19,849 bases of DNA from positions 1 to 19,849 of the forward strand of contig CANQSC010000013.1 of assembly GCA_947626445.1 (NCBI GenBank), written 5' to 3'. Below the pieces are notes generated by a model that saw only the letters and a program-made list of their open reading frames with translations, ran no database searches and was not told where the DNA came from. The position numbers and the translations under genes were made by a program. Source of the DNA: an uncultured Bacilli bacterium. Its GTDB lineage: Bacteria > Bacillota_I > Bacilli_A > RF39 > UBA660. The first letter of the stretch is position 1, and each line of letters opens with the position of its first letter. Of the stretch, positions 1 through 8,349 are shown one piece after another.

Positions 1-1176
1 TTAATTGATAAACATCGACAATTAGATGGTAATAAAGCAACAGGAGTAGATAAAGTTACCAAAAGAAATTATGAACAACATTTAGAAGAAAATATTCAAA
101 ACTTGCTAAAAGATATGAAACAATTTTCATACAAACCAAAAGCAAATAGAAGAACTTATATACCAAAATCAAATGGTAAGTTAAGACCTCTTGGTATACC
201 TAGCTATGAAGACAAAATAGTCCAAGGAGTTTTTGCAGATATACTTACAGAAGTATATGAACCAATATTTTTAGATTGTTCTTATGGTTTTAGACCAAAT
301 AGAGATTGTCATATGGCTATTAAGAAACTAGACGAAGTAATTATGAAGAAGAAAACAAATTACATAGTAGAGGCAGACATAAAAGGCTACTTTGATAATG
401 TAAATCAAAAATGGTTGGTAAAATTCCTAGAACATAGAATAAAAGATAAGAATTTTATAAGATACATAGTTAGGTTTCTAAGAGCTGGAATAATAGAAGA
501 CCTTAAATATTATGAAAGTGAAAAAGGAACACCACAAGGGGGACTAATATCACCAGCGTTAGCAAATGTTTACTTACATTATGTGTTAGATTTATGGTTT
601 AAGCTTTATATTAAAGTAAAGTCTAAAGGAGAGGCACATCTAATACGATATGCAGATGATTTTGTAGCATGTTTTGAGTATGAAGAGGATGCAAATTGGT
701 TCTATGAAGAATTAAAAGAGCGATTAGGAAAGTTTGATTTGGAAATTGAAGAAAGTAAAACAAGGATATTTTCGTTTGGTAGAAACTCAACAGAGAACAA
801 TAGCTTTGATTTTCTAGGCTTTAATATTCATAATGCAACTGGAAGAAGTGGTTATTATAGAGTAGGTTATAAAACAAGTGATAAAAAGTCTAAGGAAAAG
901 AAGAAGAATATTAAGGAGTTTATTAAAGTTAATGTTAAGACAGAAACAAAGGACTTAATAAAAGCATTAAATAGGAAATTAATAGGATACTACAATTATT
1001 ATGGGATTAGTTATAACTTTAAGTGGTTAATGTCCATATATTTGTATACAGTATCAGCATTAAAACGTATGTTGTCGAGGCGAAGTCAACGAGGAAAACT
1101 AACATGGAGTAAAATGCTTGCTATATTAAAGTATGAGCCTTTAGCTAAACCAAGAATAACATATCCACTTTGGTAA
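1..1176 (+). CDS. ltrA: Group II intron reverse transcriptase/maturase, 5'-partial
   Basis: The protein copies intron RNA into DNA and helps splicing. The frame is open from base 1, giving 34 residues before the first ATG at 103, among them GNKATGVD, a usual N-terminal motif of this family, so the true start lies upstream. Visible RT blocks are RPLGIP, YGFRPNRDCH, ADIKGYFD, GTPQGGLISP and the catalytic YADD at 649-660. The QGGxxSP block marks group II RTs and argues against a diversity-generating retroelement RT, which has a SQ-type block there. A maturase thumb/X region follows (FDFLGFNI, then basic helices) and the protein ends in PRITYPLW without an HNH endonuclease domain. This suggests an endonuclease-minus lineage. 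Confidence 0.93.
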   Translation, partial: LIDKHRQLDGNKATGVDKVTKRNYEQHLEENIQNLLKDMKQFSYKPKANRRTYIPKSNGKLRPLGIPSYEDKIVQGVFADILTEVYEPIFLDCSYGFRPNRDCHMAIKKLDEVIMKKKTNYIVEADIKGYFDNVNQKWLVKFLEHRIKDKNFIRYIVRFLRAGIIEDLKYYESEKGTPQGGLISPALANVYLHYVLDLWFKLYIKVKSKGEAHLIRYADDFVACFEYEEDANWFYEELKERLGKFDLEIEESKTRIFSFGRNSTENNSFDFLGFNIHNATGRSGYYRVGYKTSDKKSKEKKKNIKEFIKVNVKTETKDLIKALNRKLIGYYNYYGISYNFKWLMSIYLYTVSALKRMLSRRSQRGKLTWSKMLAILKYEPLAKPRITYPLW

Positions 1177-1231
1177 TGATTCAAAGATTATTGCGGTTCC
1201 GTGAGGGGCGATAGTTCTATATCTACCTCAC
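1173..1231 (+). ncRNA. Group II intron domain V/VI-like 3' end
   Basis: Bases 1201-1206 (GTGAGG) pair perfectly with 1226-1231 (CCTCAC), and an inner GATAG/CTAT stem gives a domain VI-like hairpin. Just before it, GCGGTTC (1193-1199) resembles the 3' strand of domain V. Its expected partner (GAGCCGC) is absent. Instead 1173-1180 and 1187-1194 form an 8-bp hairpin with two G-U pairs. Either domain V has lost its 5' strand or this intron type departs from the consensus. Confidence 0.5.
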
Positions 1232-1253
1232 AAAATTAGAAAGAGAGGAATTT

Positions 1254-3272
1254 ATGGATAAGAATGGAAATCGTCTACTCGACAGATTAGAAGAATATGA
1301 AAATAAAAAAAGAAAAACAGAAATAGCAATATTAGTAATCATAACATTATTAGTAATAGCAATAGGAGTAAGTTATGCATTGTGGATATCAACAAAAGAA
1401 CAAACAGGAGAGAATGTTGTAAGTACATCATGCTTAAATGTAACAATTGAAAATGAAGAAGATGATATAAGTTTAAAAAATACGTTTCCAATATTAGATG
1501 AAGAAGGATTAAATAGTAAACCATATAAATTTAATATCAAAAATAATTGTGAAGAATATGCTGATTATAAAATAAGTTTAGAAATGTTAAGTGAAACAAC
1601 AATAAATAGTGAATATATTAAAATAGCATTAAGTGAAGAAGGAGATAAAGGAGTAGGGACTTTATTAAATGAATATGAAGTAAAAGAACAATTAACAGTA
1701 GATGGAGCTAAAGAAGGAAGACAAATAAAAAGAGGGAAACTAAAACCAAGTGAAGAAAAGAAATATGAACTAAGAATATGGATAGATGAAGATGTAACCA
1801 AAGAAGATGGAATAGAAAATAGTATATATAAATCAAAGATCGTAGTAGAAAGTGTCTTAGGAGAAAAGCCATATACCGAAAGTATCCTAAATGGAACAGA
1901 TCCAGTATTAGATGGAAAACTAATACCAATAAATATAAATGAAGAAGATGGAAGTGTTACAAGAGCAGATGAAACAGAAAAGTGGTATAGCTATGCCGAA
2001 CAACAATGGGCCAATGCGGTTATCTTAAGAGATGGAATAGAAGACCCAGGAAAAAATCAGCCCATAGATGAAAATGATATTGAAAGTTATTTTGTGTGGA
2101 TTCCAAGATATCGATATGAAATATTTACTGAAGAGTCAGATATGGTATTAGGAACAAAAGAAGAAAAAGAACAAATAATTAATATTGAATTTGAAAACAA
2201 AGATGAACCAGTAAAAAGTGGAACAACTAAGGGGCAAATGTTAACGCATCCAGCCTTCACATCATTTAATACCAATGGCATATGGGTCGGCAAATTTGAA
2301 ACAGGCTATGATGGAGCTGGAAATGCTGGAGAAGCTCAAGTAAATCCATCAAATGAAGCAGCAGCAATCGAAGCAACAAACAAAGTTATAATTAAACCTA
2401 ATGTGTATTCATGGCGATATATTCAAGTAGCCAAAGCCTATACTGTGGGAAGACATTATGAAGCAACCTTAAATAGTCATATGATGAAGAACATGGAATG
2501 GGGAGCAGTAGCCTACCTGCAACATAGTCAATATGGAAGTCATGCAAGTGTAAGAATAAATAATAATTCTGCATTTATTACAGGCTATGCCGCAAGATAC
2601 GAACCAACAACAGGATATACAACTACAAATGAATTATGTAGTGATACACCTGATGCTTGTAATGAACATGGAGGAACAAAACCAGAAGAAGATGGCGAAT
2701 ATAATACTAATTATTTTAATAAAGAAAGTGTTGTAGCAAGTACTACAAATAATTATACTGGAATCTATGATATGAGTGGAGGAGCCTTGGAATATATGAT
2801 GGCTGGATTAGATGATAACTCAACAGGTGATGGTAAGACAGGAAAGTTAGTATCCGGTCGTAACTATATAAGTAATTCTGGTTTTAATGGAATATTAACA
2901 TGGCCAACATCAGATTTAGATAATGGTAACAATCAAGACATTACAAGCATTATAGATGGGATAGATTTACCAGATGATGAAAGATACTACGATAAATATG
3001 ATTATGGTACAAATTATACTTCTTATTATCGAGGAAAATTAGGAGATGCTTCAAAGGAAATGGGTCCTTTTCAGTCTATAAAATATAAAAGTCAATCAAG
3101 ATTTGTTGGTGGTTGGTATAATGATGAAGGATGGTTAATTCATACAGGAGCTCCATGGGTTCAGCGAAGTGGTATGTACTTACATGGTATTTCAGCAGGA
3201 ATTTTTGAAGATGATGCCAATATAGGAATAAATGATGTTAATGTTGGATTTCGTCTTGTTCTAGCTTTTTAA
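1254..3272 (+). CDS. Membrane-anchored surface protein with C-terminal lectin/FGE-like domain
   Basis: This 672-aa protein starts with a charged N-terminus and one membrane segment (about residues 24-43). A region at about 44-205 (YALWISTKEQTGENVV, then SKPYKFNIKNNCEEYADY) resembles the beta-sandwich of TasA/camelysin-type surface proteins. A linker containing WYSYAEQQWANAVIL leads to the FVWIPRYRYEIF block and a long C-terminal domain. That domain has IKPNVYSW, HMMKNMEWGAVAYLQHS, YDMSGGALEYM and a terminal RSGMYLHG ... VGFRLVLAF block. This layout is typical of formylglycine-enzyme/C-type-lectin-like folds in gut Bacillota surface proteins and in diversity-generating retroelement targets. 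RBS AGAGAGGA lies 4 bases before the ATG. No promoter is seen; transcription may come through the intron. Function is inferred as adhesion or ligand binding, not shown. Confidence 0.75.
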   Translation: MDKNGNRLLDRLEEYENKKRKTEIAILVIITLLVIAIGVSYALWISTKEQTGENVVSTSCLNVTIENEEDDISLKNTFPILDEEGLNSKPYKFNIKNNCEEYADYKISLEMLSETTINSEYIKIALSEEGDKGVGTLLNEYEVKEQLTVDGAKEGRQIKRGKLKPSEEKKYELRIWIDEDVTKEDGIENSIYKSKIVVESVLGEKPYTESILNGTDPVLDGKLIPININEEDGSVTRADETEKWYSYAEQQWANAVILRDGIEDPGKNQPIDENDIESYFVWIPRYRYEIFTEESDMVLGTKEEKEQIINIEFENKDEPVKSGTTKGQMLTHPAFTSFNTNGIWVGKFETGYDGAGNAGEAQVNPSNEAAAIEATNKVIIKPNVYSWRYIQVAKAYTVGRHYEATLNSHMMKNMEWGAVAYLQHSQYGSHASVRINNNSAFITGYAARYEPTTGYTTTNELCSDTPDACNEHGGTKPEEDGEYNTNYFNKESVVASTTNNYTGIYDMSGGALEYMMAGLDDNSTGDGKTGKLVSGRNYISNSGFNGILTWPTSDLDNGNNQDITSIIDGIDLPDDERYYDKYDYGTNYTSYYRGKLGDASKEMGPFQSIKYKSQSRFVGGWYNDEGWLIHTGAPWVQRSGMYLHGISAGIFEDDANIGINDVNVGFRLVLAF

Positions 3273-3295
3273 AAATTTAAGTTAAAACTAAATAA

Positions 3296-3328
3296 GAAAA
3301 AAGTAAATAAATAGTACTTTTTTCTTTT
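3296..3328 (+). terminator. Intrinsic terminator after the surface protein gene
   Basis: A perfect 10-bp inverted repeat, GAAAAAAGTA (3296-3305) and TACTTTTTTC (3315-3324), with a 9-base loop and TTTT after it. It separates the surface protein gene from secA. The stem is A-T rich, so strength is uncertain. Confidence 0.65.
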
Positions 3329-3334
3329 AGATTA

Positions 3335-3358
3335 TGGTAAAATATTTATTACGGAGGT
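3335..3358 (+). promoter_or_regulatory. secA extended -10 promoter and RBS
   Basis: TGGTAAAAT (3335-3343) fits an extended -10 element. No good -35 is seen at 17 bases, which extended -10 promoters tolerate. GGAGGT (3353-3358) lies 7 bases before the secA ATG and settles that start. Confidence 0.55.
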
Positions 3359-3365
3359 AAGAAAC

Positions 3366-5855
3366 ATGGGAATATTTAGAAAATTAATTGATTCCGAATA
3401 TAAAGAATTAAAAAGATTTGAAAAAATTGCTGATCAAATTGTGGCTTTAGAGCCTGAAATGGCAAAATTAAGTGATGAAGAATTAAAAAATAAAACAGTG
3501 GAATTTAGAGAAAGATTAGATAAAGGAGAAAGTTTAGAAGATCTTAAAGTTGAAGCTTTTGCGGTTGTAAGGGAAGCTGCTTATCGTGTTATTGGTGAGA
3601 AAGCTTATTATGTGCAAATATTAGGTGGCCTAGCAATTCATTATGGTAATATTGCGGAGATGAAAACTGGTGAAGGTAAGACTTTAACTGAGACCATGCC
3701 AACTTATTTAAATGCTTTAACTGGTGAAGGTGTTCATATTGTTACAGTTAATGAATTTTTAGCTAAACGTGACTCTGAATGGATGGGTAGTGTTTTTAGA
3801 TTTTTAGGCTTAACTGTTGGATTAAATTTAAGAGAAATGAATCCAATGGAAAAACAAGCTGCTTATAATTGTGATATTACTTATTCTACTAATAATGAAA
3901 TAGGTTTTGATTACTTAAGAGATAATATGGTTGTTAGAAAAGAAGATCGTGTTCAAAGAGGATTAAACTTCTGTATAGTCGATGAAGTTGACTCAATCTT
4001 AATTGATGAAGCAAGAACACCATTAATTATTTCTGGTGGAAAGCAAAATGCGAGAAATTTATATCAAGAAGCTAATGATGCAGTTAAAGGTTTTAAAGAA
4101 GATGAAGATTATACTTTAGATGCTAAGACTAAAAATGTTAGTATTACGGAAGTTGGAGCTGAAAAGTTAGAAAAACATTTTCATTTAGAAAATTTATATG
4201 AATTTGGTAATTCTGTTTTAGTCCATCATATTAATAATGCTTTAAAAGCTAATTTTGGGTTTAAAAAAGATGTTGATTATGTTGTAACTAATGGTGAAGT
4301 TATAATTGTTGATCCATTTACAGGACGTTTAATGCATGGTAGACAATATAGTGAAGGATTACATCAAGCTATTGAAGCTAAAGAAAGAGTTAAGATTAAT
4401 GAGGAAACTCAAACAATGGCAACAATTACTTTCCAAAATTTATTTAGAATGTATAATAAACTAGCTGGTATGACAGGTACTGCTAAGACTGAAGAAGAAG
4501 AATTTAGAAATATTTATAATATGTATGTTATTTGTATTCCAACTAATAAACCGGTTATTAGACAAGATTTACCTGATTTAATTTATAGTGGAGAAAAGGG
4601 TAAATATCAAGCTGTTGTAAATGTAATTAAAGAAATACATGCAACTGGACAACCTATTCTTGTTGGTACAATTTCTGTTGAAAATAATGAAAGATTAAGT
4701 GCAATGCTTAAAAAAGAAGGCTTAAAGCATGAAGTATTAAATGCTACTAATCAAGCTCGTGAAGCTGAAATTATTGCTAAAGCTGGAGAAAAAGGAGCTA
4801 TTACAATTGCTACTAATATGGCTGGACGTGGTACCGATATTAAACTTGGTGAAGGTGTTAAAGAATTAGGGGGACTATATGTAATTGGTACTGAACGTCA
4901 TGAATCTCGTCGTATTGATAATCAGCTTCGTGGACGTTCTGGTCGTCAAGGAGATCCTGGAACTAGTCAATTCTTTGTATCTTTTGAAGATGATTTAATG
5001 AGAAGGTTTGGAACTGACCGAGTTAAAACAATGATTGAAGCTTTAGGAATGACTGGTACGCAAAGTATTCGTTCTAAAAGATTAACTAAATCTATTGAAC
5101 AAGCTCAGAAAAAAGTTGAAGGTAATAACTTTGATATGCGTAAGAATTTACTTGATTATGATAATGTTGTTAATGAACAAAGAAGAATTATATATGAACA
5201 ACGTAATGAAATAATTAATAATGAAAGTATTCATGATAGTATTAAAGAAACATTTAGAAATATTATTGAAGATTTAGTTACAGCGCATATTGAACCTGAA
5301 GGATATTTAACAGAAGATGATTTAAAAGAAATTGTTGAATATATGAATACTAATTTTATGAAGAATTCTAAGTTAGAGGTTGCGGATATTAAAGATTTAG
5401 ATGAAGGTAAAGTTATTGAATTTTTAACGGAAAAATTAAATAATGATTATGAAGATAAGATTAAAGATGCTCCTAATTTTGAAGAATTTGAAAGAGCTAT
5501 ATCTTTAAGAATTATTGATTCATTATGGGTAGAACATTTAAATGCAATGGAAGCTTTAAAAGAAGGTATTTTCTTAAGACAATATGCTCAAGCTAATCCA
5601 TTACAAGCTTATACAATGGAAGGTTATAATACTTTTGAACAATTATTAAATAAGATTGATGAAAGTATTGCTCAATTCTTATTAAAAGCTAATATTGAAC
5701 AAAATACGGAAAGAAAACAAACTATTAAAGGCAATACGAATGAACATAAAGAAAAAGAAAGTAGAAAGCCAATAAGAAAAGAACAAAAAATTGGTAGAAA
5801 TGATCCTTGTCCTTGTGGAAGTGGAAAAAAGTATAAAAACTGTTGTGGTAAATAA
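3366..5855 (+). CDS. secA: Preprotein translocase ATPase SecA
   Basis: SecA is the cytoplasmic and membrane-peripheral motor that drives unfolded preproteins through SecYEG by ATP hydrolysis. At 829 aa it is full length for a Bacillota SecA. Walker A GEGKT is at residues 102-106 and the DEVD box at 206-209, followed by IDEARTPLII. Further on are GMTGTAKTE, TNMAGRGTDIKL and RGRSGRQGDPG (helicase motifs of NBD2) and the helical scaffold/wing region. The C-terminus is a zinc-binding SEC-C motif (CPCGSGKKYKNCCGK) that in other SecAs contacts SecB or ribosomes. The last 14 codons (5814-5855) are repeated at 10610-10651, so the tail was probably supplied by the element integrated at this site while the coding frame was kept. 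This is a housekeeping gene with its own promoter. Confidence 0.98.
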   Translation: MGIFRKLIDSEYKELKRFEKIADQIVALEPEMAKLSDEELKNKTVEFRERLDKGESLEDLKVEAFAVVREAAYRVIGEKAYYVQILGGLAIHYGNIAEMKTGEGKTLTETMPTYLNALTGEGVHIVTVNEFLAKRDSEWMGSVFRFLGLTVGLNLREMNPMEKQAAYNCDITYSTNNEIGFDYLRDNMVVRKEDRVQRGLNFCIVDEVDSILIDEARTPLIISGGKQNARNLYQEANDAVKGFKEDEDYTLDAKTKNVSITEVGAEKLEKHFHLENLYEFGNSVLVHHINNALKANFGFKKDVDYVVTNGEVIIVDPFTGRLMHGRQYSEGLHQAIEAKERVKINEETQTMATITFQNLFRMYNKLAGMTGTAKTEEEEFRNIYNMYVICIPTNKPVIRQDLPDLIYSGEKGKYQAVVNVIKEIHATGQPILVGTISVENNERLSAMLKKEGLKHEVLNATNQAREAEIIAKAGEKGAITIATNMAGRGTDIKLGEGVKELGGLYVIGTERHESRRIDNQLRGRSGRQGDPGTSQFFVSFEDDLMRRFGTDRVKTMIEALGMTGTQSIRSKRLTKSIEQAQKKVEGNNFDMRKNLLDYDNVVNEQRRIIYEQRNEIINNESIHDSIKETFRNIIEDLVTAHIEPEGYLTEDDLKEIVEYMNTNFMKNSKLEVADIKDLDEGKVIEFLTEKLNNDYEDKIKDAPNFEEFERAISLRIIDSLWVEHLNAMEALKEGIFLRQYAQANPLQAYTMEGYNTFEQLLNKIDESIAQFLLKANIEQNTERKQTIKGNTNEHKEKESRKPIRKEQKIGRNDPCPCGSGKKYKNCCGK
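5814..5855 (+). repeat. attL-like: element-supplied secA tail
   Basis: These are the last 13 codons and stop of secA, encoding CGSGKKYKNCCGK. They match 10610-10651 at 32 of 42 positions, and every one of the 10 differences is synonymous, including AGT versus TCG for Ser. Homology starts abruptly at TGTGG (5814-5818 and 10610-10614), which suggests the crossover lies there and that this copy came with the element. Confidence 0.7.
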
Positions 5856-5910
5856 AATAGTAATCCCTTATAAATAAAGGAATTATGAAAAATGGCAAAA
5901 TCAAGAAATT

Positions 5911-6026
5911 TGTCCACGGTGGTCAAAATGTCCACAATTCGTCCACAGAAAAACAATTTTGTGGACAAGAATTTGAAAAACCTATATAAATAAAGGGAAA
6001 ATCTACGTGGACAAACTTTGTGGACA
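5911..6026 (+). promoter_or_regulatory. Arm-type integrase binding sites (six GTGGACA repeats)
   Basis: Three copies in one orientation are at 5911 (TGTCCAC), 5929 (TGTCCAC) and 5941 (GTCCAC). Three in the other, all GTGGACA, are at 5961, 6007 and 6020. Paired, inverted short repeats between an attachment site and int are typical of sites bound by the N-terminal domain of heterobivalent tyrosine integrases. A possible int promoter (TGGACA 6008-6013, 17 bases, TATATA 6031-6036) overlaps the last sites, so integrase could repress itself; that is inference. Confidence 0.65.
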
Positions 6027-6036
6027 TAGTTATATA

Positions 6037-6069
6037 AATGTCAGCATTCGTAAATGTTGGCATTTTTTT
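6037..6069 (+). terminator. Intrinsic terminator between secA and int
   Basis: A 12-bp stem with two G-U pairs (AATGTCAGCATT 6037-6048 and AATGTTGGCATT 6053-6064), a CGTA loop and seven T residues at 6063-6069. It should stop read-through from secA into int. Confidence 0.75.
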
Positions 6070-6071
6070 CG

Positions 6072-6094
6072 TTCACTAATTTAGTGAAGGAGAG
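6072..6094 (+). promoter_or_regulatory. Inverted repeat abutting the int RBS
   Basis: TTCACTA (6072-6078) and TAGTGAA (6082-6088) form a perfect 7-bp inverted repeat directly before GGAGAG (6089-6094) and the int ATG at 6101. It could be an operator or a hairpin limiting translation; the sequence alone cannot tell which. Confidence 0.4.
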
Positions 6095-6100
6095 ATAATT

Positions 6101-6451
6101 ATGGTAAGCGTAAGAAAACGTGGAAAGGTATATGAATACCGTTTTGAAGTAGCAACAGTTGAAGGAACAAGAAAATGGATAAGCAGATCAGGTTTTGCGA
6201 CAAAGTCAGATGCTTTTAAGGAGGGAGCAAAAGCATATAACGATTTTTATTATAATGGAACAAAAGTGCAATTAAAAGAAAATATGTCATATTCTGATTT
6301 TTTAGATTATTGGATAGACACCTATGCTTCATTTAATTTGCATTACTCAACAACAATATCTTATATAAACATTATAAAGAATCACGTTAAACCTAGAATA
6401 GGACTTTACAAATTATGGCAATTGATACTAGATTATTGCAAGAGTTTATAA
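6101..6451 (+). pseudogene. int: Tyrosine integrase, N-terminal fragment (frameshifted)
   Basis: This is the first part of a site-specific tyrosine recombinase. Residues 3-50 (VSVRKRGKVYEYRFEV ... SGFATKSDAFKEGAKAY) form the arm-type DNA-binding domain of Tn916/lambda-like integrases. Residues 58-104 begin the SAM-like core-binding domain (MSYSDFLDYWIDTYA ... IIKNHVKPRIGLYKL). After LYKL the frame becomes unrelated and stops, while the natural continuation AIDTRLLQEF lies in the -1 frame from 6415. One base appears to be missing near 6413-6418. No slippery heptamer is present, so mutation or sequencing error is likelier than programmed frameshifting. Confidence 0.85.
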
Positions 6452-7410
6452 ACAAAATATATGTTGAATATGCTTTTTCAAAAAATTATATGGCAAGTAT
6501 TTTGAAAGTAATAAAAGGCTCTTTAAAGTATGCGTGTTATACATTAAATTATATAAATACTAACCCAGCAGAACACGTACACGCACCAAGAATAGACAAA
6601 ATCAATAAAGATCCTGCACATATATTTACAGAAGAAGAAATAGAAAAAATCTTGAATAGATTTAGAGGGACACACTCAATTTATTATGCTTTTTTAACAG
6701 CATACTATACAGGTATGAGAGTATCAGAAGTTTATGGACTAACTTGGGATTGTGTAGATTTTGATAAAAAAACTATAACAATAAACAAGAATATAATAAA
6801 AAAGAATCAATTTGGACTACCAAAAAGAAAAAATATAACGAAAGGACATTCTGTTGGAATTTGGTATTATGGCGATTGTAAAAATCCACAAAGTAGAAGA
6901 ACAATATCTGTTGGAGATACTTTAATCAATGCTTTAAAAGAATATAAACAAGAGCAAGAGGAAAATAGAAAATTTTATGGAGATTCTTATTTATGTTATT
7001 ATGAAAAAAAAGTATTAAACGAAATAACTAAAAGGGAAGAAATAAAATTGGTTGAAGCAAAACTTGAACTAGGAGTATCTCTACCAGAGGCACAATTAGT
7101 TTTTGTTAAAGAAAACGGACAATTTTTAGGTACGGATTCTCCAAAGTATGCTTTTAAAGTTATTCATTATGAATTGGGTATAAACAGTAGATTCCACGAT
7201 TTTAGAGATACTCACGCAACTAGGTTAATTGAAAATGGAGCAGATATAAAAGCAGTATCAAAAAGATTAGGACACTCAACTATTCAAACTACTTATAATA
7301 TCTATGTTAAAGTGACACAAAAAATGGAAACAGACACCGTAGATAAGTTTGAAGATTATGCTAATAATTTGGAAATACCTAAAACAATAGATATGCCTTA
7401 TTTATCATAA
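6415..7410 (+). CDS. int: Tyrosine integrase, core-binding and catalytic fragment
   Basis: This is the rest of the broken integrase. The core-binding domain ends near residue 60, and the catalytic domain shows Arg102 in TGMRVSEVYGLTW, the His261-x-x-Arg264 box (FHDFRDTHATR), His287 in KRLGHSTIQTT and the probable nucleophile Tyr297 in YNIYVKV. All visible catalytic residues are intact. The ATG at 6415 has no ribosome binding site and lies inside the other frame, so efficient independent translation is doubtful. An intact integrase would be about 436 aa (6101-7410). A true programmed frameshift would make this a working enzyme. Confidence 0.88.
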   Translation: MAIDTRLLQEFINKIYVEYAFSKNYMASILKVIKGSLKYACYTLNYINTNPAEHVHAPRIDKINKDPAHIFTEEEIEKILNRFRGTHSIYYAFLTAYYTGMRVSEVYGLTWDCVDFDKKTITINKNIIKKNQFGLPKRKNITKGHSVGIWYYGDCKNPQSRRTISVGDTLINALKEYKQEQEENRKFYGDSYLCYYEKKVLNEITKREEIKLVEAKLELGVSLPEAQLVFVKENGQFLGTDSPKYAFKVIHYELGINSRFHDFRDTHATRLIENGADIKAVSKRLGHSTIQTTYNIYVKVTQKMETDTVDKFEDYANNLEIPKTIDMPYLS

Positions 7411-7432
7411 TATATAAGGTAAAACATATTTT

Positions 7433-7458
7433 GAACTGATTATGTCAGTTCTTTTTTT
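7433..7458 (+). terminator. Intrinsic terminator after int
   Basis: Perfect 7-bp stem GAACTGA (7433-7439) and TCAGTTC (7445-7451), a 5-base loop, then seven T residues. Confidence 0.8.
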
Positions 7459-7469
7459 ATATCCATACA

Positions 7470-7497
7470 TAGCCATCTTATTTATTTAAGGTGGCTA
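7470..7497 (+). promoter_or_regulatory. Inverted repeat upstream of parAB (candidate operator or parS)
   Basis: TAGCCATCTT (7470-7479) and AAGGTGGCTA (7488-7497) pair over 10 bp with one G-U around an 8-base A/T loop. It has no T tail, so it is not a terminator. A palindrome just before a parAB pair is a usual place for an autoregulatory operator or centromere-like site. It does not match the Spo0J parS consensus. Confidence 0.4.
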
Positions 7498-7524
7498 AAT
7501 TTATATAGAAAGGAGGAAATGAAG

Positions 7525-8349
7525 ATGTCACAATGCAAAGTAATTGCAGTTGCGAATCAGAAAGGTGGAGTTGGTAAGACTACTACTGCTTTTAATCTTG
7601 GCGTAGCATTATCAAAAGAGGGAAAGAAAGTATTATTGGTTGACTCTGATCCACAAGGAGATTTAACAACTTATGCAGGTTGGTATGAACAAGATAAACT
7701 ACCTATTACTCTGCCAGACTTAATGGAACAGTCAATGAATGATGAGCCATTAAAAACAAAAGAAGCAATATTACACCATAAAGAGAATATTGACTTAATT
7801 CCATCTAGTTTGGATTTATCAGCATTAGAAATGTCATTAGTTAATGCTATGAGTAGAGAATATACTATGAGAAATTGTTTATCAGAAATTAAAAAAGACT
7901 ATGATTATATTATTTTAGATTGTATGCCTAGTTTGGGAATGATAACAATAAATGCTCTTGCTAGTGCAGATAGTGTAATAATACCTGTTCAAAGCCAATA
8001 TTTTGCAGCAAAGGGTATGACTCAATTATTAAAAACTATTTCAAAAGTAAAAAGACAAATAAACCCAGATTTAAAAATTGATGGTGTCTTACTTACTTTG
8101 GTAGATAAAAGAACTAATTTATCAAAAGAAATAGAAAATGAGATAAAAGAGAATTATGGTAGTATCTTAAAAGTTTATGATACCCAAATACCACTTGCTA
8201 TAAAAACTGCTGAATCAACTTCAAGAGGTAAAAGCATATTTACTTATGATAAGAATAACAAAGTGGCAGAAGCATATTCTTCGTTTGCAAAGGAGGTGTT
8301 GGAAGATGGCAAAGACAGAGTCAAAAATGCCACTACCAAAATTAGATGA
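7525..8349 (+). CDS. parA: ParA-family partition ATPase
   Basis: ParA ATPases bind DNA non-specifically and position the ParB-bound DNA. The deviant Walker A KGGVGKT is at residues 13-19, DSDPQG at 40-45 and the Walker B-like LDCMPSLG at 131-138, with VIIPVQSQYFAAKGM after it. The length, 274 aa, fits Soj/ParA proteins lacking an N-terminal HTH. An ATG at 7519 is only 2 bases from AAGGAGG (7510-7516), while the ATG at 7525 is 8 bases away, so 7525 is chosen. The gene overlaps parB by 44 bases, indicating translational coupling. It is carried by the secA-integrated element, so it probably stabilises an excised form or helps segregation; that is inference. Confidence 0.93.
   Translation: MSQCKVIAVANQKGGVGKTTTAFNLGVALSKEGKKVLLVDSDPQGDLTTYAGWYEQDKLPITLPDLMEQSMNDEPLKTKEAILHHKENIDLIPSSLDLSALEMSLVNAMSREYTMRNCLSEIKKDYDYIILDCMPSLGMITINALASADSVIIPVQSQYFAAKGMTQLLKTISKVKRQINPDLKIDGVLLTLVDKRTNLSKEIENEIKENYGSILKVYDTQIPLAIKTAESTSRGKSIFTYDKNNKVAEAYSSFAKEVLEDGKDRVKNATTKIR

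Larger units (their letters stand above)
1..1231 (+). mobile_element. Group II intron, 3' part (5' end outside window)
   Basis: A reverse transcriptase/maturase frame open from base 1 is followed by sequence resembling the end of a group II intron: a GCGGTTC strand as in domain V, then a stem GTGAGG/CCTCAC resembling domain VI and ending in AC at 1231. The next bases lead straight into the ribosome binding site of the 1254 gene, so the intron sits in the leader of that gene or in an upstream intergenic region. The 5' exon junction and domains I-IV are outside the window. The 5' strand of domain V (a GAGC-type sequence) is not where expected, so this copy may not splice. Confidence 0.75.

Noticed and set aside
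1..1176. RT as a diversity-generating retroelement RT for the neighbouring lectin-like gene
   Set aside because: The QGGLISP block and maturase-type C-terminus are those of group II introns, and no template repeat is visible.
5862..5885. Terminator directly after secA
   Set aside because: The TAATCCCTT/AAGGAATTA stem has a mismatch and no T run; the stronger terminator is at 6037-6069.
6405..6420. Programmed ribosomal frameshift in int
   Set aside because: No slippery heptamer or clear downstream pseudoknot; a simple one-base change explains it better.
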